Positions 51,439 to 59,886 of a DNA stretch of 64,000 bases are shown piece after piece (the stretch's first letter is position 1; every line of letters begins with the position of its first letter). The stretch is taken from NCBI GenBank assembly GCA_964595575.1, contig CAZQRA010000003.1, positions 1-64,000 of the forward strand, written 5' to 3'. Made by a program: the position numbers and the translations under genes. This stretch comes from PALSA-612 sp964595575. GTDB lineage: Bacteria > Actinomycetota > Thermoleophilia > Gaiellales > Gaiellaceae. Below the pieces are notes generated by a model. That model saw only the letters and a list, made by a program, of their open reading frames with translations. It searched no databases and was not told the origin of the DNA.

Positions 51439-51834
51439 CTACGGGCGGACTTCGATGAAGCCGGCGGCCGAGAAGTCGCCGTCGAAAGCCAGAGCCTCGC
51501 GGATGCGGAGACGCCGCATGAGGGCGAAGCTGGTGGCATCGAGGAGGGAGTAGGGCCGCTCGTCATGGCGTCGCAGCCAGCGCCAAGCTTCGGTGACGAG
51601 ATCCTCGTCCACGTGTCGGACGGTGAGCTGGGGCAGCTCGCTCGCCGCCTCCAGGAAGTCTACCGCCCGCCGGTGCCCGGCCCGTCTGGCCAGGAAGGTC
51701 CATGTCTCGCCGAGGACGAGATCGGTGGACAGAAGCGGTCCCGTGCCCGCTTCCCAGATGGCTTTGGCTGCAGGATGGCGGCCGTCTCGGCGAAAGCGCA
51801 GGGCGACGAAGAACGAGGTGTCGACGAATCTCAC
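51439..51834 (-). CDS. vapC: VapC-type PIN-domain toxin
   Basis: A 131-residue PIN-domain ribonuclease. Acidic residues are in MRFVDTSFFVAL (Asp5), DLVLGETWTFLA (Glu), SLLDATSFALMRRL (Asp) and AFDGDFSAAGF (Asp), giving the usual four-acid metal site. VapC toxins cleave tRNA or rRNA. Its ATG overlaps the antitoxin stop (ATGA), the classic VapBC order. It lies inside the decayed region, where such modules often persist. Confidence 0.9.
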   Translation of the reverse strand: MRFVDTSFFVALRFRRDGRHPAAKAIWEAGTGPLLSTDLVLGETWTFLARRAGHRRAVDFLEAASELPQLTVRHVDEDLVTEAWRWLRRHDERPYSLLDATSFALMRRLRIREALAFDGDFSAAGFIEVRP

Positions 51835-52052
51835 CGGCCGTACACGACGGCGTCGATGTCTCCCGCCTCGTCGTCGATGTCGCCGATCAGCGCCGCCATG
51901 GGGTCGCGCGTGTTGTGCTTCTGGGCGCCGAGCTGCTCGCGCACGTAGAGGCGGATCAGGGCGGCCTTCGACGTCTTTCGCCGTGCCGCCTCCACGGCCA
52001 GGGCCTCATCGAGCTCCTCCTCGATGCTGATCTGCAACCGCTTCACTCGCAT
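51831..52052 (-). CDS. Ribbon-helix-helix antitoxin
   Basis: A 73-residue antitoxin. The N terminus MRVKRLQISIEEELDEALAV gives the beta strand and first helix of a CopG/RHH DNA-binding fold, and TSKAALIRLYVREQL the second helix. The acidic C-terminal tail (IGDIDDEAGDIDAVVYG) would wrap the PIN toxin. It should repress its own operon; an inverted repeat lies just upstream. Confidence 0.85.
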   Translation of the reverse strand: MRVKRLQISIEEELDEALAVEAARRKTSKAALIRLYVREQLGAQKHNTRDPMAALIGDIDDEAGDIDAVVYGR

Positions 52053-52067
52053 GATGATACATCACTT

Positions 52068-52085
52068 GTGACGCGCTTACGTCAC
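52068..52085. promoter_or_regulatory. Inverted repeat, probable operator of the RHH/PIN operon
   Basis: GTGACG and CGTCAC form perfect 6-base arms around a 6-base spacer, 16 bases before the antitoxin ATG. A second, smaller TGAT/ATCA dyad lies between it and the start. RHH antitoxins bind such dyads to control their own operon. Confidence 0.5.
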
Positions 52086-52122
52086 CTGGGGTGCGCCTGT
52101 GACCTGGGAGGGGACGCAGTTA

Positions 52123-52250
52123 GGCTGAGGACGACGAGCGCTACCGCCAGGCCGAGTGGGTGACGCGCATGGCGAGGCTGGCTGCCATCGAGCACGCTGC
52201 CGACTGGGTCGTCCACGCCGACGCCGACGAGCTCTGGTGGCCGCGGGGGC
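52123..52250 (+). pseudogene. Glycosyltransferase core fragment
   Basis: The plus frame reads DERYRQAEWVTRMARLAAIE, then HAADWVVHADADELWWPRG, almost the same DNA as copy 2 at 54297-54420. It includes the DxD motif but has neither N terminus nor the acceptor half. It runs directly into repeat copy B. It may be a leftover of duplication or a silent donor for gene conversion. Confidence 0.72.
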
Positions 52251-52264
52251 AGCCAGGGACACGC

Positions 52265-52393
52265 CGGCGCCGGCGTCCCCGGCCGCGGCGTCGTCGAGCC
52301 CGGCGAGGTTGCCTCGGGTCGCGGCTCTTGCCGGCGCCGGCTACGAGGCGCCGTCAGCCCGCTGATCGAGTGGACGACCGGGTCGCGCTGAGG
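52265..52393. repeat. ~130-base repeat, copy B
   Basis: Second copy of the repeat at 48482-48610, in the same orientation. It follows a glycosyltransferase fragment, and the stop codon and last 13 codons of the minus-strand membrane gene lie inside it. Confidence 0.85.
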
Positions 52394-53886
52394 AGCCGAG
52401 GGAGCGCCCAGACGCCGATCCCCTCGCTGCCTGCGACGGGCCGGTAGGACGTAGCGAGGAGCCGCGCGGCCCCGTCGACGAACACGTCCCAGCTCGTCCG
52501 GGCATCGCGCCGCCGGGCGAACGGGTAGGAAACGAGGATGAGCTTCGGGCGCCGCCTGCGGATGCAGGCCAGGACTTCGTCGAGATGACGCGAGAAGGGA
52601 TACTGGTGGAAGCGGGGACAGGCGAGCCTCCAGTCGCCGTGCAGGAACGCCGCGTGCGCCTGCTCGTTGTTCGTCCCCAGCACCGCGTAGGTGACGCGGG
52701 GGACGTCCGGTAGGAGCGCGGCTCGCGCCTCCTCGAGGGCGATCGCGGCCCGGCTTCGTCCCTCGGAGCCCCAGCTCTCGCCGATCGCGAGGCCGGGGGC
52801 CGAGGAGAGCCCGCCCAGGGCCCACACCGGAAGAGCTACCGCCGCCAGCATCGCCGCAAGGCGCAGCGGCAGCGGTTGGAGGCGCTCGGCAGCCGTCGCC
52901 AAGAGGGCGACGAGCACGACCCCTGGAAAGGCCAACATCTGCGCGTGGTGGTCCCACACGGCTGTGGCGGCAAGCGTGGCGGCCGTCGCCGAGCCGGTGG
53001 CCAGGAGCAGCCCGGACAGCGCCCGCAGGGCGGCCGGCGGCGCCCCTCCTTCGCCCCGCCTTCCCCGCCGGAGTCCGGCCGCGGCCACGGCCGCCCCGGC
53101 TGCGAAGACGACCGCGATAGCGAGCGAGTTGTCGGTGACCCCTGCCAGCGACCAGAGATGACCGTAGAGGCCCTGGGGACGACCGGTGGCGCGGAGGACG
53201 TCGCTCGAGTAGAAGACGTTGTCGACGAGGACGCGACGGTATGCGCCGAGCTCGCCACGGCCGGCGAGGAGGGCGGCCGCTACCGCGAGGACGGCCGCCA
53301 GCCCCCCGGCCGCCCGCCCCGCTCCCTGTCTTCTGCCCTCGGGCAGCGCCACCGCTAGCAGCGCCAGCGGCCCGCTTGCGACGACGAGCAGGAGGCTCGC
53401 CTTGTAGAGCGTCGCGATCCCGAGCAGCGCTCCTGAGGTAACGAAGCGGCGGCGGGCCCACAGCCAGGAGACGAGCGGCGCGAGCCCGAGGGCCGGCAGC
53501 ATCGAGTAGCCCGCGTAGTAGTAGGCACCTGTGAGGAGCAGCGGGTAGGCGACGAGCCCGATGGCGGCCACGAGTCGTGAGCTGCCGAGCGCTCGAAGGA
53601 GCGCTGCGATCCCGGCCCCGCCGAGCGCCAGCCAGAGCGCGTCGAGGAGGAACGGCAGCCGCCAGTCACCGGCGAGCGCCGCTGCGAACGTGTAGAAGAA
53701 GAGCGGATCCTTGTTGTCGAAGACGTCGCGGTAGAGATGGTCTCCTGCGAGCAGCCGCCCGGCGACGCTCAGGAAGATGCCGGCATCCGACTCCACGCTG
53801 GGGCGGCCGCGAAGCAAGACAAGCACTACCCCGAGGCCGAGGCCTGCTCCGCCGACCGCCAGGTAGGCTCGCCACTGATGCTTCAC
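52354..53886 (-). CDS. GT39/ArnT-like membrane glycosyltransferase
   Basis: A 510-residue protein with about ten hydrophobic segments and the PMT/ArnT-type first loop SDAGIFLSVAGRLLAGDHLY followed by DVFDNKDPLFF. GT-C enzymes of this type use polyprenyl-phosphate sugars outside the membrane. The soluble C-terminal domain (about residues 400-495) ends in repeat copy B, and its last residues LLSATRSSTRSAG are probably not original. GTG 53886 is chosen over the upstream frame, which is low in hydrophobics. Confidence 0.78.
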   Translation of the reverse strand: MKHQWRAYLAVGGAGLGLGVVLVLLRGRPSVESDAGIFLSVAGRLLAGDHLYRDVFDNKDPLFFYTFAAALAGDWRLPFLLDALWLALGGAGIAALLRALGSSRLVAAIGLVAYPLLLTGAYYYAGYSMLPALGLAPLVSWLWARRRFVTSGALLGIATLYKASLLLVVASGPLALLAVALPEGRRQGAGRAAGGLAAVLAVAAALLAGRGELGAYRRVLVDNVFYSSDVLRATGRPQGLYGHLWSLAGVTDNSLAIAVVFAAGAAVAAAGLRRGRRGEGGAPPAALRALSGLLLATGSATAATLAATAVWDHHAQMLAFPGVVLVALLATAAERLQPLPLRLAAMLAAVALPVWALGGLSSAPGLAIGESWGSEGRSRAAIALEEARAALLPDVPRVTYAVLGTNNEQAHAAFLHGDWRLACPRFHQYPFSRHLDEVLACIRRRRPKLILVSYPFARRRDARTSWDVFVDGAARLLATSYRPVAGSEGIGVWALPRLLSATRSSTRSAG

Positions 53887-54116
53887 CCGGGTAGCGTAGA
53901 GTCCGCGGCGAGGCGCTACGGTGGGGCGAGGGGCGACCGACTGCCCGCCGGGGAGAGGCGTCGCCTCTCCCCGGGCCCAGGCGCCGAAGGTCGTTGCCGG
54001 CCCGACCTCGGGGCCTATCTGGGGCGCCATTCTCGGGGACGCCGAGTGCCAGGAAGGAGGCGAACGGCTCGACCGTGCCCCCGCGTCCCGGCGATCCCGA
54101 GCAGGGTGGCGCGCCC

Positions 54117-55190
54117 GTGAGGATCGTCATGACCCTCCTTGTCCGCGACGAGGCGGACATCGTCGACGCTCAGCTTGCCTTCCACTTGGCGGCGGGGGTC
54201 GACTTCGTGATCGCCACCGACCACCGCTCCCAGGACGGCACCACCGACATTCTCCGCCGCTACGAGCGCCAAGGGGTGCTGCGCCTGATCCGCGAGGAGG
54301 ACGAGCGCTACCGCCAGGCGGAGTGGGTGACGCGGATGGCGAGGCTGGCTGCCACCGAGCACGGCGCCGACTGGGTCATCCACGCCGACGCCGACGAGTT
54401 CTTCTGGCCGCGGGGCGGCGACCTCAAGGAGGTGCTTGCTGCCATCCCTCCCCGCTTCAGCCTCGTCTTCGGCCTCTGGCGCCACTTCGCGCCTCGTCCG
54501 GACGACGGACGCCACTTCGCTGAGCGTATGGTCTACCGCCTCTCTCCCTACGGCCCCGGCACCGGGTCCGCCGATCCCTTCCATCCCCAGGTGAAGGTCG
54601 CCCATCGGGCCGACGAGGCAGCGGTCGTCGCCCCTGGAAACCACGATGCCTCCTCGCCCCGTCTCGTCCTCTTGCGTGGCTGGTACCCGCTCGAGGTGCT
54701 GCACTTCCCCTTGCGCTCGCTCGGACAGCTGGGAAGGAAGTACGGGCCCAAGGCGAAGGCACGGAGACTCGGGCCCGAGCCCGTGCCCCGACACATCGAG
54801 GCTGCAGAGCAGGCGCTGGCCGATGGGCGCCAGGACGAGCTGTGGCTTCGCTGGCAGCTCGACGACGCTCGCGCCGAGCGCCGGCTCGCGACCGGCGAGG
54901 TCGCCTTGGACACGAGGGTGCGGGACGCCCTCCGCCTCCTTGCCGGGGTCGGGGAGCTGCCGGCCGCGCCGACCTTCCCGGACGCACTGCCTCGGCTGCG
55001 CTTCCCGGAGGAGGACCTGGAGGCGCGAGCTTCGCATGCCGACGATGCCTCGGCTCTCGCTGCCATCGACGCCCAGGCTCGGCTGGAGCGTCGGGTGGTC
55101 GCCTTCGAGCGGCGGCTGGCTGCGCTGGAGAGCTGGCGCTTGGGAGCGATCACTCGACGAGCGACGGCTCGGGTCCTGCGGAGACGGTGA
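54117..55190 (+). CDS. Glyco_tranf_2_4-type glycosyltransferase, copy 2
   Basis: A 357-residue paralogue of copy 1. The N-terminal half (VMTLLVRDEADIVDAQLAFH, the DAD motif in HADADEFFWPRGG) is nearly identical to it in DNA, then similarity falls sharply after about residue 110, from PPRFSLVFGLWRHFAPRP on. The C terminus is a charged helix (LERRVVAFERRLAALE). The GTG at 54117 overlaps no upstream gene, and the following GT4 gene starts in its stop codon. It is probably active. Confidence 0.85.
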   Translation: MRIVMTLLVRDEADIVDAQLAFHLAAGVDFVIATDHRSQDGTTDILRRYERQGVLRLIREEDERYRQAEWVTRMARLAATEHGADWVIHADADEFFWPRGGDLKEVLAAIPPRFSLVFGLWRHFAPRPDDGRHFAERMVYRLSPYGPGTGSADPFHPQVKVAHRADEAAVVAPGNHDASSPRLVLLRGWYPLEVLHFPLRSLGQLGRKYGPKAKARRLGPEPVPRHIEAAEQALADGRQDELWLRWQLDDARAERRLATGEVALDTRVRDALRLLAGVGELPAAPTFPDALPRLRFPEEDLEARASHADDASALAAIDAQARLERRVVAFERRLAALESWRLGAITRRATARVLRRR

Positions 55191-56365
55191 GCGGCGGCAG
55201 TCGTCTCCGGGGAGCCCGAGTCGTGCTCGTCCTTGCCTGGCCCTTCCTGGGCGGAGCGGAGCGGTCTGCCCTCGCCCTCGCCCGCCACCTGAAGGAGGCG
55301 GAGGGTGCGGAGGTCGAGGTGTGCGCTCTCAGCGCCGAGGGGGGCCGGGCGGTGGAGACGGCGGAGGGGCTGGGGATCCCTTGGCGGCCCTGTCCCGTGC
55401 TCTGGAGCGGGCCGAGGTGGGCGAAGGCCGCCGAGCTCCTCCGGCTTGCGACCTTCCTTCGCTCCCGCCGCCCCGATGCCCTCGTGCCCTACTGCAGCTT
55501 TCCCAACGTCCTCTGTGGGCTCGTGTGGCGCTGGACGGGGGCCAAGACGTGCGTCTGGAACCAGCAGGACGTGAGCCCCTTTCGGCGTTTGGGGCCCCGG
55601 CTGCAGCGGCTGGCTGCCGCCAGGACGCCGCTCTTCGTGTGCAACGCCGAGCACGCCACACGCCACCTGACGGAAACGCTGGGCGTGCCTCGAGAGCGGA
55701 TTCGCACGGTTCGTCCGGGCATAGCGCTGGAGCCGCCTCTCCTGGACGGGCCTGCCTGGCGGAGGCGGCTTGGCCTCGGGGAAGACGACCTGGTCGCCTG
55801 CATGGTGGCCCACCTCCACCGCCAGAAGGACCACGCCACCCTCCTTCGGGCCTGGCGGAGCCTGGTCGACCGGCTCACGGTGGCAGGCCGGCGGGCGGTA
55901 CTCCTTCTGGCCGGGCGGCCGGCCGGGAACGAGGATGCCCTCAAGGCCCTCGCCTTCGACCTCGAGCTGGGGACGAGCGTCCGCTTCCTGGGTGAGGTGG
56001 AGGACGTGGCCGGCCTCCTCTCTAGCTGCGACATTGGCGTCCTCAGCTCGCCCAGGGAGGGGCTCCCGACCGCGGTGTTGGAGTACATGGCGGCCGGGCT
56101 TCCGGTGGCGGGGACGGACATCCCCGGCATCCGAGAGGCAGTGGGGGAGGAGGGCTACCCCTTCCTCGCCCCTCCCGGCGACGCCGACGGCTTGGCCCAG
56201 GTCCTCCTGCGCCTAGCGGAGAGCCAGGACCTGCGCCGGAAGCTGGGCCGAGCGGGCGCCGAGCGCGTCCGCAGGGAGTTCAGCCTGGAGCGGGCCCTCG
56301 AGCAGCACTCGTTGCTCCTCGCCGAGGCGCTGGCCGGTCCCAGAGACAGGCTCCGGCGCCGCTGA
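55187..56365 (+). CDS. GT4-family glycosyltransferase
   Basis: A 392-residue GT-B transferase. VVLVLAWPFLGGAERSALAL is the acceptor-domain start, WNQQDVSPFRRL is an acceptor loop, MVAHLHRQKDHATLLRAW begins the donor domain, and SSPREGLPTAVLEYMAAGLPVAG is the conserved Glu segment. The GTG at 55187 overlaps the copy 2 stop, so both probably build the same glycan in order. Confidence 0.9.
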   Translation: MSGGSRLRGARVVLVLAWPFLGGAERSALALARHLKEAEGAEVEVCALSAEGGRAVETAEGLGIPWRPCPVLWSGPRWAKAAELLRLATFLRSRRPDALVPYCSFPNVLCGLVWRWTGAKTCVWNQQDVSPFRRLGPRLQRLAAARTPLFVCNAEHATRHLTETLGVPRERIRTVRPGIALEPPLLDGPAWRRRLGLGEDDLVACMVAHLHRQKDHATLLRAWRSLVDRLTVAGRRAVLLLAGRPAGNEDALKALAFDLELGTSVRFLGEVEDVAGLLSSCDIGVLSSPREGLPTAVLEYMAAGLPVAGTDIPGIREAVGEEGYPFLAPPGDADGLAQVLLRLAESQDLRRKLGRAGAERVRREFSLERALEQHSLLLAEALAGPRDRLRRR

Positions 56366-56446
56366 GGACTCTTCCGCTGGGCGGGGCGGCCGGGCCGGGA
56401 TCGCGCCGGGCTCGAGCGCGGTCGGCGTTTGGCGTGGGAGGCGCGC

Positions 56447-56902
56447 TCAGCTCAGGTCGTCCAGGTGGATGTACGCGAGCGTGTCCAGACGGCGGAAGTC
56501 GCCGTCGTTGGCGACGAGGGCCGTGCAGCCCTCCTCGGCGGCGGTGGCAGCGACGACTGCATCGACGAGTCTCAACCCCAGCCGGGCGCGAAGCTCGGCG
56601 GCCCTCCTACCGACCGTGCGAGTGACCGGCGCCGCTCGCAGCAGGGATCCGTCGAAGAGCTGCTCGATGGCAGCCGCCTCCCCGGGGCGATCGGCTACGA
56701 GGGCACCTACCAGAAGCTCTGCCTCGCAGAGGACTGAAGCCACGAGCTCGATGGAGCCGGAGGCCGCCAGCTCGAGGAGCTCGGCGACCAGCTCGTCCCG
56801 AGGCGAGTATCCGCCCAGGAAGTACACGAGAGGCGCCGTGTCCACCGCGACGCGCTCGTGCCCGGCGAGGGCCCGCGAGAGAGGGCCGCCTACCGCTCCC
56901 AC
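56447..56902 (-). CDS. vapC: PIN-domain toxin
   Basis: A 151-residue PIN-domain protein. Acidic residues lie in VAVDTAPLVYFLGG, VLCEAELLVGALV, LRLVDAVVAATAAEEG and VANDGDFRRL, the four-acid metal site of VapC ribonucleases. GTG 56902 overlaps the antitoxin end by 13 bases; a start nearer VAVDTAP is also possible. It is paired with an AbrB-type rather than RHH antitoxin, so it is not a copy of the module at 51439. Confidence 0.88.
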   Translation of the reverse strand: MGAVGGPLSRALAGHERVAVDTAPLVYFLGGYSPRDELVAELLELAASGSIELVASVLCEAELLVGALVADRPGEAAAIEQLFDGSLLRAAPVTRTVGRRAAELRARLGLRLVDAVVAATAAEEGCTALVANDGDFRRLDTLAYIHLDDLS

Positions 56903-57123
56903 TCTCGCCGGAGACCGCGGAGGTACTCGTCGGGGTCGTCGCCGTAGATGCCCCTGAGCGCGCCTTGCAGGCTCCTGACCTCCTGGTCGAGGCGGCGAAC
57001 GAGCAGCGTACCGTTCTCGACCCGAAGCGCCACCCGGTCGCCGGGGCCGATGCCGAGCCTCTCCCGGACCCAGGCGGGAATCGTTATCTGGCTCTTCGAG
57101 GAGAGGGTGGCCGTGGTCTTCAT
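56890..57123 (-). CDS. AbrB/MazE-type antitoxin
   Basis: A 77-residue protein with a SpoVT/AbrB swapped-hairpin domain: TATLSSKSQITIPAWVRERL, then GIGPGDRVALRVENGTLLV. The C-terminal part (YGDDPDEYLRGLRREWE) would neutralise the PIN toxin encoded next. The ATG at 57123 is supported by a promoter just upstream and by the domain boundary; the longer frame to 57381 is not conserved-looking. Confidence 0.88.
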   Translation of the reverse strand: MKTTATLSSKSQITIPAWVRERLGIGPGDRVALRVENGTLLVRRLDQEVRSLQGALRGIYGDDPDEYLRGLRREWER

Positions 57124-57129
57124 GCTCCG

Positions 57130-57157
57130 AGTATAGCTACCTAGGCCATCAAGTAAA
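57130..57157 (-). promoter_or_regulatory. Sigma70-type promoter of the AbrB/PIN operon
   Basis: On the minus strand TTTACT (57157-57152), a 16-base spacer and TATACT (57135-57130) form a good -35/-10 pair in an AT-rich island. The -10 lies six bases before the ATG, so the transcript would be almost leaderless. GCTTTAC occurs twice, 19 bases apart, around the -35 and may be an operator. Confidence 0.6.
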
Positions 57158-57236
57158 GCTCTCGATAAGATGTAAAGCGTGTCGGGCGAGACCAAGCTAG
57201 GGAGGTAGGCGCTGACTCGGGTCGGCGCCGTCGTCC

Positions 57237-58088
57237 TCAGGGACGGGCTTCCCCGAGGCCGATCAGCCGTCGGGCCTGGGCTGGGGTGGCCACGTCCCGC
57301 TCGTGGGCGCGGGCGATGGTCGCCACCCGCTCCACCAGGGCGGCGTTGGTGGCAGGGCGGGTCTTGGCCGCGTCCATCCACAGGTTGTCCTCCAGGCCCA
57401 CTCGCACGTGACCGCCCATGGCAATGGCAAGCCCGTTGACGGCAAGCTGGTAGCGACCGATGCCGGCCCCGGCCCAGGTCGAGCCCTCAGGAAGGGACTC
57501 GACCAGGGCGGCCAGGCGGAGGGGGGTGGCAGCGAGCGTCCCCAAGGATCCGAGCAGGATGTTGAAGTAGAAGGGCGGCTCCAGCACGCCCCGCTCGATG
57601 AGGTAGCGGGCGTAGTCGACCATCCCCCAGTCGAACACCTCCAGCTCGGGGACGATGCCCCGCTCCTTCATCCGCTCCGCCAGCCTGCGGATCATGTCCG
57701 GCTCGTTGACCGAGGCCTGGCGGGGGAAGTTGAGGGAGCCCAGCGTGAGGGAGGCCATCTCCGGCTTGAGCGGCCCGTCCAGGTCGAGCACGGCCGAGCG
57801 CTCCTCGAAGGTCTTGAACACGCGGCCGCTCGTGGACACGCAGACGATGGCGTCCGGGCAGCGCTCGCGCACCCCGGCCACGATCTCGGCGTACACCTCA
57901 CGCCGGTACGTGGGCCTACCCTCCTCGTCGCGGGCGTGGAGGTGGAGGATGGAGGCGCCGAGCTCGTAGCAGCGCTGCGCGTCATCAGCAATCTCCTCAG
58001 GGGTGACCGGCACGCTCGGGTTGTCAGCCTTGGTCGGCACCATGCCCGTGAGGGCGGCGTTGATGATGAGGGGAGGGGGATCGATCAC
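57237..58088 (-). CDS. Beta-keto acid cleavage enzyme (BKACE/DUF849 family)
   Basis: A 283-residue TIM-barrel zinc enzyme of the BKACE family. INAALTG starts the barrel, SILHLHARDEEGRPT gives the metal histidines, CVSTSGR and GSLNFPR follow, and GGHVRVGLEDN is the C-terminal signature with the metal Glu. BKACE enzymes react a beta-keto acid with acetyl-CoA to give acetoacetate and a new acyl-CoA. It starts inside the end of an acyltransferase gene (65-base overlap), in an operon with DegT and NeuD-like genes. It may therefore provide an acyl-CoA for sugar N-acylation. The substrate is not known. Confidence 0.88.
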   Translation of the reverse strand: MIDPPPLIINAALTGMVPTKADNPSVPVTPEEIADDAQRCYELGASILHLHARDEEGRPTYRREVYAEIVAGVRERCPDAIVCVSTSGRVFKTFEERSAVLDLDGPLKPEMASLTLGSLNFPRQASVNEPDMIRRLAERMKERGIVPELEVFDWGMVDYARYLIERGVLEPPFYFNILLGSLGTLAATPLRLAALVESLPEGSTWAGAGIGRYQLAVNGLAIAMGGHVRVGLEDNLWMDAAKTRPATNAALVERVATIARAHERDVATPAQARRLIGLGEARP

Positions 58089-58728
58089 CGTCCGCGCACC
58101 CCCTCTTCACGATGCGAGCAGGCACGCCCACCACCTGCACGTTGCCGGGGACGTCCTCGACCACCACCGCCCCCGCCCCCACCACCGCCTCCGGCCCGAC
58201 CGTGAGCCGGTCCGTCACCACTGCCCCCATGCCCACGTAGGTAGCTCGGCCGATGCGGCAGGATCCGGCGATGTTGGCCCCGGACATGAGCGAGACGTAG
58301 TCCTCGATGACCGTGTGGTGGCCCACGAGCGCTGCTCGGTTGAGGAGGACGTGCCGGCCGATCTGGGCGCAAGCGGCCACGATCGCCCCGGCGCTGACGA
58401 CGGTGCCCTCCCCGAGAGTGGCCGTCCTCGATACCCGAGCCGTGGGATGGACGACGGTGGCGAAGCGAAGGCCGAGGGCGGCGGCTTGGTCGGCGAAGAG
58501 GCTCCGTTGGGTCGTCCCCAGGCCGCACACGGCAAGGTGGGTGTCGGCCAGGGCTCGCACGTCGTCGATCCAGTGGATGGGGCGGTCGGCCAGGGTGTCG
58601 CGACAGCGCTCCCGGTCGAGGTTCTCGACGAACCCCTCCACCTGGAAGCGGCCCGTGTCCTCGGCGATCTCGGCCACCTCTACCGAGAAGGGCCGGGTGC
58701 CAAGGACGAGGAGGGGCTGTCGACTCAT
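58024..58728 (-). CDS. NeuD/PglD-type sugar N-acyltransferase, copy 1
   Basis: A 234-residue acyltransferase. An N-terminal Rossmann-like domain (LLVLGTRPFSVEVAEIAED) is followed by a left-handed beta-helix of hexapeptide repeats (ATLGEGTVVSAGAIVAAC, IGRHVLLNRAALVGHHTVIE, the catalytic-type His). Relatives acylate UDP-4-amino sugars or sialic acids using acyl-CoA. The ATG at 58728 overlaps the DegT stop. The aminotransferase would make the amine it acylates. Confidence 0.88.
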   Translation of the reverse strand: MSRQPLLVLGTRPFSVEVAEIAEDTGRFQVEGFVENLDRERCRDTLADRPIHWIDDVRALADTHLAVCGLGTTQRSLFADQAAALGLRFATVVHPTARVSRTATLGEGTVVSAGAIVAACAQIGRHVLLNRAALVGHHTVIEDYVSLMSGANIAGSCRIGRATYVGMGAVVTDRLTVGPEAVVGAGAVVVEDVPGNVQVVGVPARIVKRGCADGDRSPSPHHQRRPHGHGADQG

Positions 58729-59852
58729 CTCCCCTCGCAGAAGGCTCGGACAGCTGCCGCCACCCGGTCGACGTCCTCGTCGGCCAGCGCGAGGTGGCTG
58801 GGGAGGGTGAGGAGCTCGCCGTACAAGCGCTCGGTGGCGGGAAGCTGGGCGGAGAAGGCGCGGAAGGCGGGCTGGAGGTGGCAGGGAAAGTAGTGCACCC
58901 ACCCCTGGATGCCTTGCCGCCGGAGGCAGGCGAGGAGCGCGTCCCTGCGACCCTTTCCCACCCGCACCACGAAGAGGAGCGGGAAGGAGGAGTCGAGGTC
59001 GCCGACCAGGGGCTCCACTCCCTCCAGGTCGGCCAAGGTGGCCAGGTAGCGGCGGAAGATGGCCTGCTTACGGCGCCGGCGCGCCTCCAGTCGGTCAAGC
59101 TGGGTAAGCCCGATCGCGGCCTGGACGTCGCTCAGGTGGTAGCGGAAGCCGGGCTCCACCGCCTGGTAGTGCCAGGGGCTGGACGTTCCCCGGCGGGCCA
59201 AAGCGTCGCGATCGACGCCCAGGTTGCGAATACGGCGGAGCCGGGCAGCCAGGTCGTCGTCGTCGGTGGTGAGCGCTCCCCCCTCGCCGCAGGTCACGTT
59301 CTTGACGGGATCGAAGCTGAAGCAGGTGAGGTCGCCCAGCGATCCGATCGGCCGCCTGCGGTAGGAGGAGCCGAGGGCGTGGGCGGCGTCCTCCACCACG
59401 GTCAGATCGTGCCTGCGTGCGAGGGCCAGGAGCTCCTCCATGGCGCAAGGAAAGCCGGCGTAGTGGACGGGCATGATCGCCCGCGTCCGGGGCGTCACCC
59501 GCCGGCCTACGTCCTCAGGGTCGAGGCAGGCAGTGGCTGGATCCACGTCGCAGAAGACCGGCCGGGCGCCCGCAGCCAGTACGGCCTGGGGCCCTGCCAC
59601 GTGGGTGAGCGAGGGAAGGAGGACCTCGTCTCCGGGCTCCAGGCAAAGGGCGTGGAGGGCGAGGTGGAGCGCGGCGCTGCCGCTGGCGCAGACGACGGCG
59701 TGGCGGGCGCCGGCGAGCGCGGCCACTCGGCGCTCGAAGGCCAGGGCGACCTCTCCCATGCCCAGCCAGCCGGAGGCAAGGACGCTCGCCACGGCCTCGA
59801 GCTCCGACTCGCCGACGACCGGCCGGTGGATGGGGATGGGGGGCGTTCCCAC
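58725..59852 (-). CDS. DegT/DnrJ/EryC1-family PLP sugar aminotransferase
   Basis: A 375-residue DegT enzyme. ASGSAALHLALHAL binds the PLP phosphate, EDAAHALGSSY carries the PLP Asp, and FSFDPVKNVTCGEGGA holds the Schiff-base Lys. HYAGFPCAMEE and WVHYFPCHLQPAFR match the PseC/LegC/PglE group that aminates C4-keto sugars. It lies between two NeuD-like acyltransferases, giving a clear amine-then-acyl order. GTG 59852 is the start in use. Confidence 0.92.
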   Translation of the reverse strand: MGTPPIPIHRPVVGESELEAVASVLASGWLGMGEVALAFERRVAALAGARHAVVCASGSAALHLALHALCLEPGDEVLLPSLTHVAGPQAVLAAGARPVFCDVDPATACLDPEDVGRRVTPRTRAIMPVHYAGFPCAMEELLALARRHDLTVVEDAAHALGSSYRRRPIGSLGDLTCFSFDPVKNVTCGEGGALTTDDDDLAARLRRIRNLGVDRDALARRGTSSPWHYQAVEPGFRYHLSDVQAAIGLTQLDRLEARRRRKQAIFRRYLATLADLEGVEPLVGDLDSSFPLLFVVRVGKGRRDALLACLRRQGIQGWVHYFPCHLQPAFRAFSAQLPATERLYGELLTLPSHLALADEDVDRVAAAVRAFCEGR

Positions 59853-59886
59853 GGGGCGGATCCTACGTCCGAAAGCGATGAGCGGC

